From: Penium margaritaceum
Lineage: Eukaryota > Streptophyta > Zygnematophyceae > Desmidiales > Peniaceae
Direction of reading: 5' to 3'
Assembly (NCBI GenBank): GCA_023375785.1
Contig: SZWC01007391.1
Location: forward strand, 3,278-30,773
DNA: 27,496 nt
Below, in pieces: positions 19,976 to 27,496 of the stretch (its first letter is position 1; the number at the start of each line of letters is the position of its first letter). Under the pieces are notes generated by a model, which saw only the letters and a program-made list of their open reading frames with translations, made no database searches and was not told the DNA's origin. The position numbers and the translations under genes are program-made.

Positions 19976-22900
19976 AATAAAGGTAGAAAATGAGGTGCAT
20001 CAGGAACATGCCTTCTAATCAAACTAAATGAGGAACTTTTCCAAATTTGGGCTGTCGGGGAATGTGGACTCCCATCCATACGAAAGTAGATTTCGCGTAA
20101 TCAATGTATTTTCATCCTGATCACAGCAAAAATTAGCCTCGCTGTGTAGATGTTGCAAATTATGCATTCATTCTCAATATGGTTATGGCAAGAGTTTTAG
20201 CATATCTTTACGGTAATTAAAGAAAAATACTTAGTATAAGGATTATGAAAAAAACACATTTGATGAATATGTACATATTTATTTTCCATGGATGTCAAAT
20301 TTACATGAGAATGGATTGAAATTCATATGTATCAGGTTAAAAGAAAAACTTTTATTCAAATTTAAATATTAAAAAAATTAGCTTTAACACACATTCACCT
20401 GTTCCAACAGTGATTGATCAGTGCAAAGTTTCTATGGTTTCCTTATGCATGCGTTTTAAGACATTTACACACCATGGACATCACAATCAATCACATAGGC
20501 GAGGCAAGTCCTTCAAGCTAGGCCATCACAAATGTTTCCTACATGTTCAAGAGAATCATTGCCTCCATTGAGATTACTTTAGAAAGACATCCAGATAGAC
20601 TTAAATATGGCCCATGTAGTCACATAATTCTCATCTCACATGGATGATTTGATTTAAATACACATCAAGAAATGACAATGATTGCCAATTCTTCCAAAGA
20701 GTAAGCCTTCATGTAGGCAAATGTCTTCACTTACAAACAATCACATCTTAGTAGTACTAATTAGAATTTGAGGACATCACTAGAGGAGGTTATGTGGGGA
20801 ATTATATGCAATATGATTGAATATTTGGTATGACATGTTATCAGGTTCAACGTTTTTGTTATGTATTTTGTAAAGGTTCCCACAACGTCTTCGAACGAAA
20901 CACTGTAGCATATAACATATAGATTAATGTTCAAGAAATCAAAATATAAGAATTTGATGATGATGAATATTGATTGAAGTTGTGCTTGCATGTCATTATA
21001 CTATGAGGGAAAACACACTTTTCACGCACAAAAAAAACATTTTTATTCGTTATGGTTCTATGTTTGTTTTTAATCCTAAAAGATAATTTCCTAACAACTC
21101 CTTAATATCAAACATAACCAAAAACTATGTGCTACTAGGGATTTTTTGCGGATTTATTTCTATAAAACAAAGTTGAAGAACTACGTGGCCACTACTTTTA
21201 ACCTATTGTTAAGAAATTCTATCTTTCTTGATATAGTATAGGTATTTCTTTTAGATAGTACGGTTCATTTTATACCATATGTGAAGTTGTGAAGAAGATA
21301 TTTTTTAGCATTTTTTTTAAAATAAAGTTATCTAGAATTATGTTGAATCTGACTTAATGCCTTGTGTTCCCATATTTTTTTGCAAATATAAACATCAATA
21401 TTCTATGTTTTGATACAGTAACATTGATAGTCAATCTTATCATGGAGGTATGTTTTATGAAATGAAATGTTGCCAAAGTTACCTACATTATGAATGAAAA
21501 CAAAATTATTAAATAACTTACTTTATGCGAGCTTAGTCCAATGGTTTGATAATCGGAATGAACTGATTGGCTTTCAACTTGATGGAAATAATTTACGTGA
21601 AAATGAAAAAAAAACATAAAAAGAGCGTGTAATGATGATGTGCAATTCGCATATTCTAAAGGTAAATATCCCCTTATGAATTTGCATCTATTCTGGATGA
21701 ATGATACTCAAAATAACTTTCAAAAAGCTTTTGAAATTATAAATTAAACATTCACGTGTTTATGAATGCTAGCTTGACATATCTATATTGGTAATGCATT
21801 ACCATAACTCTCCATATTGGACTTCATTTCGATGTAAGGGGAGAAAGGAGAAGGAAGGGGTCGAGCTTCTTCATTATTGTATGTGGTTATATTACCATGT
21901 TAATAAAGTCATCGTCGTTATCCTTTAGCACAAGTCACATCTACAAATTGGACCAAATTCAAACTAAGCGGTCAACTGCGATGAGTTGTGCCCATAAATT
22001 CAAATGGAAAGAAGGAAAAAGTTGTCTTCTCTTTAAAAATATTCTTTTGTGTAAACATTGATGGAGGTTCTTTTTTCTTGAGACAGGAAAGGTCCAACAA
22101 ATTATGAGTGGACCATAAAAACTGAAAGATATTTTTTATGGGCTGGGTTTATTAAACAAATATTGTTTGATACTCATCTTTGATACAAAAACGTATTTAA
22201 CTGATAAAATACAATAAGAAGCCTCACATCACTTTTTATCTCATAAATGTGTGAAATGTTTACCCTCATTTTTTTATATACATCATGATGCACTGTTTCA
22301 TATATTTTTCGGGGGGGGGCACATGTCCACACATGTTAGCATTAGGATCATTTAATGTGTTGGTTAGGGTAGGAGCAGTTTCCTCATTTTGTTAAATCTA
22401 TCAGACAAGTGACGCATGAGACTTCATGGGAGTCTAAGTCGAGAATGTAATACAAATGAAAATTGTCCATAAATCAAATTTTCTTAACTAATGGAAATTT
22501 AGTCGACCAAAGTTTTTTTAAACAAGATTTTGAGTATCAAATAAGGGGTGTAGAATACAATGATTCCAATCCCTTCTGCCCCTTCAAGTGATAGAAACTT
22601 GATTATGTGAGAGAAATGGGAAGATAAGGGGCGATGAATGTCAATACATGAATTCAATAGAAGAGATGATGGATCAATTAATGGATAGAAGAAAGAAAAT
22701 AATGTGATTCTCGGCATCTTACGAGGTACATCATCTAATACACACACCTTGTTCATTTTTGGGGGAGGCAAGGGAAGGAGGAAGATTAGCTCCCACTAAA
22801 ATGCAAAAATTAGCACATCAAAGTACATAATTAGAGCCACCATGTTTTTTTTTCAATCAGAGATTGGATAAAAAAAGATGTGGTTTCCAACGATCATAAC

Positions 22901-23181
22901 AAACCTAGAAAATAATTTCTTTTGAAAATGGAATCAACTATATGAAAATATTCTTCATCCTCATTATCATCACAAATGATAGTTGTAAACTGATGTACTG
23001 ATGAGAAAAACATGTTATTACACGTAAATGGAAGCCTCCAATTCAAGCATATGGTAATACATAAAAATGATGTACAAAAAGCTAATGATTAACCAAACCT
23101 CACCATTTTTTGGCTTCACTTGACCAATAGTATGTTCCACCATCAACCAAAGTGATGATTGTTGCATGTTTATTGGCTCAT

Positions 23182-23287
23182 GTGTTAGGAAATCAACTGA
23201 GAATATGGTGTAAGGAATATGAATTAGGTCCTTCCTCACATGGTATTGCACACTTGAATATGGTGTAAGGAAATGAACTGAGAGTAA
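23182..23287. repeat. Small rearranged repeat
   Basis: GAATATGGTGTAAGGAA occurs at about 23201 and 23256 (55 bp apart). AGGAAAT(C/G)AACTGAGA occurs at about 23187 and 23268 (81 bp apart). The two motifs swap order between copies, so the block was duplicated with rearrangement. Confidence 0.65.
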
Positions 23288-23492
23288 ATTACCAATGTCA
23301 ATGAAGAAGAAACATGTTTAGGGAACCTCAAGAGACTCATTTAACATGTTTCCATACACGTGCATGCCATAACACTTCCTTCCTACATTACATGAGGCCA
23401 CATGAAAATCTCAGCAAATTCCACTTTAATAAACATGTTATGAGTTCTTTTACCGTTCTAGATTTAGATATGGGCCGAGTAGTTCTTCAGTG

Positions 23493-23512
23493 ACCCACAT
23501 AAGGATGTGGGT
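23493..23512. other. Perfect 8-bp hairpin
   Basis: ACCCACAT (23493-23500) and ATGTGGGT (23505-23512) are perfect inverted copies around AAGG. No poly-T or gene context gives it a role. Confidence 0.7.
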
Positions 23513-24844
23513 TGCCTTAAACATGCCAACATGATTCTTGAACCGTAGCACGAACCTTGAATTGGTGGCTTTATTTTGAACCCCTTCAACTGGAGACAAG
23601 AGAATAGCATTGGGTGCAATCATATGGGAAAAATGCATAAATTTGTCACATTGCTACTAAATGGCCTTCTTCAAATACTTAAGGTTATGTGTCAGGCGTC
23701 ACTACCCCTTACCATCCATAATTTGTCAAAGTAAATTTGTCACAAAATCCATTATGGTGATATGTTTTGTGCATCGAAGTCCATGTGCTTTCACCACTTG
23801 GACAAGAGCTCATCAACAAATTCACTACCTTGAGGTATGTGCATTCAAGGTGAGGCATGTCAGATGAATATGTGGCATACATGCATATGAATATGTGGAG
23901 TGCTAGAAGCTGTTGTTGATCTTATTTTGGTATTCATTTACCTTCAACATGATTCGAGTCCATTTGCCATGCGTTGTGGGAGATGGCAGAAGATGGGTTG
24001 TCACCGCATAAGAGGGTGGAGGGGCAAGGGGGGGGCAACGGATGGTTGAAAAGGAACGACTTTGGTGCTCATTGCTAGGAGCAATTGGATTTTCATTGAC
24101 ATGTGGGTTGACAAGTTGTGGAAATGAAAACATTGAGACCTCAGTAAGAGAGCTAGTAGGATGAAGCCAACAAACTACCATGGTCTTTAGCATTCACGAG
24201 CAGTAACCTTGACGAATTTGTAAACGAACCAACAAATGTCTTTTGCGAACATGTTAAAAAAACATTCTTATGGTATTAGCGCAAGTTCATTTTGCTTTTG
24301 GTTTTCATTACTTACATACCTGGGAGATTGTATTAAGCATTTTTCCACACGTTTTACCTTCCCAAGTGGGTTCGTGAATCTGGAAAAACATTAAATGCAT
24401 GTTGACAGCTTTAGGCGATGGATATGTGTGGAACAAGAAATATCGTAATGAGACACGACATCTGCCTAGTAGATGTTTTCCATCGAGGTCCACTGGGCAA
24501 ATGGCAGAGCCTCGCTTACTAGTTTGATGAGAAGAAAAGCAGGTGTCAGTCAGCTTGCCTCAAGCCATCTGGACTCGGAAATGGAATTGAGTCTAGTACA
24601 TTCTGACAGTTGTCGGGGACTGTTGTGAAGAAAAGTATCATACCTTTGTTTTTGCTCCTTGTAGTTCATGCGTTTGGACAATCGCCCAGGACAAATATGT
24701 TTAGTACCACGCCCTGCCTTCACCTGACGCTGATCGGCGTGAGCACCGTCATTTTGGACTCGACAGAGTCCATACCGATTATCGTCGCAAGTTGCGCCTT
24801 AATTGCACCTCGGAACAGCGGTGTCACGAAACCACACCGTCAAG

Positions 24845-24926
24845 GCCGTGGCTGGGAAGGGGTCAAAATCGTCGGAGTGTTTTTCCACTCGCATGCCTAT
24901 TCACGCCCTCAAGCCGTGGCTGGGAA
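24845..24926. repeat. Direct repeat GCCGTGGCTGGGAA, 68 bp apart
   Basis: GCCGTGGCTGGGAA is identical at 24845-24858 and 24913-24926. Both are preceded by a TCAAG-like string. The second copy lies in the left arm of the inverted repeat, so the motif could be a subterminal repeat. Confidence 0.8.
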
Positions 24927-24940
24927 CGTGCAAATAGGCA
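24894..24940. other. Hairpin TGCCTATT...AATAGGCA
   Basis: TGCCTATTCACG (24894-24905) pairs with CGTGCAAATAGGCA (24927-24940) over 12 bp with a 2-nt bulge, leaving a loop of 21 nt that contains one copy of the GCCGTGGCTGGGAA repeat. Confidence 0.65.
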
Positions 24941-25144
24941 GTGTCAATTCACGCCTCTCATATTCATGACGCCATCATATAACCTCCCGTACACTTACAA
25001 CAGAATGTAAAAAAGGAAACACGGTTCATCAGCCGGGAAAGGTGGTGTAAAATTACCGAACGACACTTCGACTTTCCAATCCACGATTCAGTAAGCATTT
25101 TAGAGAAGATTTCCTCGAAAGGCGCCTCGAAAGATGAGTGGCGT

Positions 25145-25173
25145 GAACGGCAACGTTACGAGGTAACCCGTTC
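25145..25173. other. Imperfect hairpin GAACGG...CCGTTC
   Basis: GAACGG and CCGTTC form the outer stem and GTTAC with GTAAC the inner stem, around GAG, with asymmetric internal bulges. It lies just after a duplicated CCTCGAAAG motif (about 25113 and 25124). Confidence 0.5.
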
Positions 25174-25571
25174 CGGATTTTCAAAAACACTATCCACCCC
25201 GTTCGAAAGATTTTGATCTCCATTCGCCCTGTGTTTCAATTTTTGATCCCCAACTTCAAAACTTTGATTACAGGACGCCCCGCAGCCAGACTGTCAGTAA
25301 CAAGGTACCCCGTCAGGTACATGGTCATTTTCCAGAAATTTCCATTTTGCGACTTCAGTGTAATCTCTCAATATAAAATGTTATTGTCATCAAACATTTT
25401 TTAAGTAACTGAGACCTTCCGGTAAGGCGGGAGGGGGGGTTTGAGGAACAAACACGCGAGCAATTCAAAGACGACACCTGACGATAAGAGGCTTTTCCAT
25501 CTGTTTCTTAGGACGTGTTCCGAGAAATATGAAAAATGCTTAAAACACCCTAGACGACTCAATACGGAAAC

Positions 25572-25665
25572 GGGGTTTATTGTGACGTTACAATATACCC
25601 CTCATGTCGGGGTATATTGTAACGAAACAATCTACCCCGCGGGCCATTGCGGGGTTTATTGTGAC
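25572..25665. repeat. Array of five alternating inverted 15-bp motifs
   Basis: Five copies of a GGGGTWTATTGTRAC-type motif alternate in direction: plus at 25572-25586, minus at 25587-25601, plus at 25609-25623, minus at 25624-25638 and plus at 25651-25665. Copies one and five are identical. Copies two and three are perfect inverted repeats around a 7-nt loop (TCATGTC). Copies 1-2 and 3-4 abut with no spacer, making two 30-bp imperfect palindromes that match each other at 25 of 30 positions with a 37-bp period. CCCCGC (25635-25640) and GCGGGG (25649-25654) add another stem. An open frame runs through it from a TTG start (25441-25767), but I regard the repeat as non-coding. Confidence 0.9.
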
Positions 25666-26047
25666 CCAAAACGTGAAGATGGGGCTTTTGGAGACCAAAA
25701 AACGAAAGGCGGGGCGATCTGTGCTCAATGTTTCGGCGACGGGGGTTTTGGCGAGTTTGGTATCTGAACTCCGGGTATCTGGATATTTTCTTCGTGGCGT
25801 GAATTGCCACTGGCTATTCACACGTTCCCAGGCACAGCCTCCGTTCGTGGATGGCTTGGTGTGGCTGTCGCGGAAGTGAGCGGAAGACAGCGACTACAGC
25901 GCGGAGTTTTCCCGCATCAGCACATCCATGCTAACAGTCATCGATTATTGCGGACAGTAGCGAAATCAGAGTGGGTGAATGGACGTGTTGCACCCCCTTT
26001 CAGGGTAAACAATTTCCAGAAACCTTGAAAGCTGACCTTTCAACTTA

Positions 26048-26665
26048 ATGGGTGAGATTTCCTCGCCCACTCACCCCTTCCGAGCGACGGCCGAAGCGAG
26101 TGGTAAACGTCGGACGAAGGACGACATCGGTGCTAGTGGTCAAATAACGCGGCCAGTGGATGTTCGCGTCGGGAGGCGACTCGAAAAGTTGTCCCAAGCA
26201 ACCGGAATTGCACTATCCGAAATGATACCGATCCGATGCATGCCATATCAGACGAGACGACGACAGCCTCATCATAATCGTCGCTCCCATTGGACCAACT
26301 GGGATGCTTCGATCGCTTCCACGAATGACATTGCCTCGGAAGCGCGCATTCGTACATTCGCGCATGCTGCACGGCAAACTTCCACAAATCCCAGCGCCTT
26401 TAGGCACCGTGCTGTTGCACCGGACATTGCTCTCGCGAAGTCGCCACCTATGTTGCCGTGCCTGGTAAGTCGTGAAATGCGTAGTCGTGAAGTTCTGAAG
26501 GCCATCGTAACTCACGCGAGACTATCCATTGTCGAAAATATTTACATCGACGATGACCGTGCTCTTGTTGAGTCGCATGGTCGTGAGATATTCAGCGAAG
26601 TCCTAATCCGCGTCAGGGTACAGCAACGAAGTGTAGAAACGCGTCTTCTAACTATGGCGACTTAA
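26048..26665 (+). CDS. Unrecognised 205-codon ORF in the CpG island
   Basis: A true ATG frame starting MGEISSPTHPFRAT and ending TAA. It is Arg/Ala/Ser-rich with a segment DVRVGRRLEKLSQATGIALS near residues 38-57. I recognise no domain, signal peptide or membrane segment. A consensus splice donor GTAAGT lies at about 26465 within the frame, so if this is an exon it may end there at LPCL. Several minus frames across 26133-26515 are also open, so length alone is weak evidence in this GC-rich sequence. It could be an exon, a remnant or chance. Confidence 0.18.
   Translation: MGEISSPTHPFRATAEASGKRRTKDDIGASGQITRPVDVRVGRRLEKLSQATGIALSEMIPIRCMPYQTRRRQPHHNRRSHWTNWDASIASTNDIASEARIRTFAHAARQTSTNPSAFRHRAVAPDIALAKSPPMLPCLVSREMRSREVLKAIVTHARLSIVENIYIDDDRALVESHGREIFSEVLIRVRVQQRSVETRLLTMAT
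26272..26505 (-). CDS. Unrecognised 77-codon minus-strand ORF
   Basis: Starts at an ATG with favourable context (A at -3, G at +4) and reads MAFRTSRLRISRLTRHGN, a basic, Ser/Arg-rich start without acidic residues that would suit a mitochondrial or plastid leader. It is followed by an Ala-rich, helix-forming part with CLKALGFVEVCRAACANVRM. It overlaps the plus-strand 205-codon ORF entirely, so at most one is likely to be real. No family is recognised. It could also be a downstream exon of the minus-strand signal-peptide-like ORF to its right, but I found no clean acceptor to support that. Confidence 0.15.
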   Translation of the reverse strand: MAFRTSRLRISRLTRHGNIGGDFARAMSGATARCLKALGFVEVCRAACANVRMRASEAMSFVEAIEASQLVQWERRL

Positions 26666-26826
26666 GCCGCGTCACCAGTCGGAATGGACTTACGGCAAAG
26701 TCCTCGGAGACGTGGATTGGAGCTTTCGCTAGAGAAACCCAACTCCGCAAACCCGGCGAGCAACAGGATAAAAAACAGGGAGAGTTGAACTTGCGAACCA
26801 GACAGTTTGCAATAGATTTCTCGCAT
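26662..26826 (-). CDS. Signal-peptide-like short ORF or first exon
   Basis: From the first true ATG (26826) the frame reads MREIYCKLSGSQVQLSLFFI, continues LLLAGFAELGFSSES, and stops at TAA after 54 codons. Basic residues, a hydrophobic core of about 16 residues and a small-residue exit form a typical signal peptide or signal anchor. A GTAAGT donor on the minus strand (26693-26688) follows the codons for RLRGLC, so the ORF may be a first exon of a leftward gene encoding a secreted or type II membrane protein. The open frame extends upstream to a TTG but not to another ATG. The sharp CpG boundary about 120 nt upstream would suit a promoter. No family is recognised. Confidence 0.25.
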   Translation of the reverse strand: MREIYCKLSGSQVQLSLFFILLLAGFAELGFSSESSNPRLRGLCRKSIPTGDAA

Positions 26827-26950
26827 CAAAGAATACCCTCTACGAACAGAAGAAAAGAACGATGAACTGCTGTCCAACGGTCCGAAATCATCGAAAGAAG
26901 CCGCGTCAGGCCACCTTACAACTGAGGTCCAGAATAGCCTTTCACAAAAC

Positions 26951-27372
26951 GAATAGACAAAAGCAATTTAGCAAAATACGGATCTAAATCTGAAGCAACC
27001 ATATTCGAAAACAAGCATCAATATGTATTGCAATAAGATAAAAGGTACAAATTATCTTTGAGTTTCTTTACCTATTGTGTGCATTATTTTCTAACCAAGG
27101 TATCTTTGACTATAACTAAAAAACTTACAATAACAGTAATTATTTCATATATAAAAACTTGAAATGAATAATTTAATAATAATTCAGGGTTCAAATAGAT
27201 TTATTGTACATTAAAAAATAAGAAAATCAGGATTTAATGCATGAAATAATTTGAAAATGCAATAAAATAAATGGAATTGTGGAAATGTTGAAATCAAGAT
27301 GATGACATTCAAAAACGAGAAAATTTTGATTTAAAAAAATTAATAAAAATATAGTTTTCTACATACATATCC
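26951..27372. other. AT-rich gene-free stretch
   Basis: Composition switches abruptly from CpG-rich to AT-rich. Long A/T runs and no open frame of note are seen. If the minus-strand ORF at 26662-26826 is real, this would be its upstream region; a CAATACATATTG-like sequence lies near 27030 but is not a convincing TATA box. Confidence 0.6.
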
Positions 27373-27496
27373 AAATATATATCTACATCTACATCTACAT
27401 CCACATCTATATCTATATCTATATCTATATCTATGTCTATATCTATATCTATATCTATATCTATACCTATATCTATATCTATATCTATATCTATAT
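27373..27496. repeat. ATCTAT/ATCTAC hexamer microsatellite, cut by the window end
   Basis: Starts as ATCTACATCTAC and becomes regular CTATAT/ATCTAT hexamers with single variants (ATGTCT, ATACCT). It runs to the last base, so its full length is unknown. Confidence 0.93.

Larger units (their letters stand above)
15576..24500. other. Long AT-rich, gene-free stretch
   Basis: No gene, RNA gene or mobile-element protein is recognised in almost 9 kb. Open frames are short and mostly AT-biased; the longest with a true ATG is 16769-17098 (plus, 109 codons), listed separately. Local features are TGTCGCGCCCGG at 15940, a 19-bp direct repeat at 17583 and 17663, a 60-bp diverged duplication near 19838, runs of G at 22311-22319 and 24029-24036, a small rearranged repeat near 23182-23287, and a perfect hairpin at 23493-23512. 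Confidence 0.6.
24911..25840. mobile_element. Possible inverted-repeat element of about 930 bp
   Basis: 24911-24955 and the reverse complement of 25796-25840 agree at 38 of 45 positions, including an unbroken GGCGTGAATTG and CACGTTCCCAG. Weak similarity continues outwards for about 25 bp, so true ends may lie beyond these limits. The interior (840 bp) holds the palindrome array at 25572-25665 and no recognisable transposase. A non-autonomous transposon or an inverted duplication are both possible. No target-site duplication was identified by eye. Confidence 0.4.
24500..26950. other. Second CpG-rich island
   Basis: GC and CpG content rise near 24550 and fall sharply near 26950. CGAAA, TCG and CGG motifs are frequent, unlike the AT-rich flanks. 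Open frames occur on both strands, so composition rather than coding explains much of the openness. The island contains an inverted-repeat pair, a palindrome array and, at its right edge, a minus-strand signal-peptide-like ORF. The pattern would fit the 5' end of a gene read leftwards, or a GC-rich mobile element. Confidence 0.6.

Noticed and set aside
24610..24969. 119-codon plus ORF with a hydrophobic start (IIPLFLLLVVHAFGQ)
   Set aside because: It has no ATG start (TTG), with an in-frame stop just upstream; the first ATG comes after the hydrophobic part. An exon after a CTGACAG acceptor is conceivable but unsupported.
25441..25767. 108-codon plus ORF through the palindrome array
   Set aside because: It starts with TTG and its C-terminal half is encoded by the inverted motifs; overlapping minus frames are equally open.
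1..27496. tRNA, rRNA, CRISPR or prokaryotic operon signals
   Set aside because: I scanned for T-arm (GTTCRANNC) strings with matching arms, rRNA-like conserved blocks and spaced repeats, and found none convincing; base composition and repeats are eukaryotic in style.

Overview
The window looks like nuclear DNA from a plant-type eukaryote with a repeat-rich, gene-poor genome. I recognise no protein-coding gene with confidence. The signs are a Ty1-copia-style LTR with an adjacent primer-binding-like site, a degenerate tandem repeat of about 180 bp, long microsatellites (GA, TATATG, ATCTAT) and an AT-rich background broken by CpG-rich islands. No operon structure, phage, CRISPR or prokaryotic signal is visible. 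The lineage below 'plant-like eukaryote' cannot be settled from the sequence.

Region by region. (1) 1-1972 reads on the minus strand as the 5' end of an LTR retroelement: an LTR of about 492 bp (1972 down to 1481), a primer-binding-like site, then about 1.47 kb of pyrimidine-rich, apparently non-coding leader that ends in a 600-bp GA/TC tract and runs off the window. (2) About 1995-4745 is an old tandem array whose units recur every 170-190 bp, shown by two independent anchor motifs. (3) 4838-5560 holds faint traces of a copia-like gag-protease region, broken by stops and a frame change. (4) 5560-7940 is low-information sequence. (5) 7940-9060 is a CpG-rich island with a 459-bp inverted-repeat structure and three evenly spaced CACATGT(G) palindromes. 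(6) 9120-10260 holds a poly-C tract and a long TATATG microsatellite with an internal 126-bp duplication. (7) 10260-24500 is AT-rich with several small duplications, a diverged dispersed repeat of about 350-515 bp (near 11,600 and 15,070) and one promoter-like TATA segment near 14,530. (8) 24500-26950 is a second CpG-rich island. It contains 45-bp inverted repeats 840 bp apart, an array of abutting 15-bp inverted motifs between them, and weak ORF candidates on both strands, including a signal-peptide-like minus-strand ORF followed by a GTAAGT donor. (9) The window ends in an ATCTAT microsatellite.

The main content is therefore mobile-element and repeat architecture. Nothing supports a set of cooperating genes. 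The most distinctive structures are the palindrome array at 25572-25665 and the ~180-bp array. Many open frames here begin at TTG or GTG and, in the CpG islands, are open on both strands at once, so they are weak evidence for genes.
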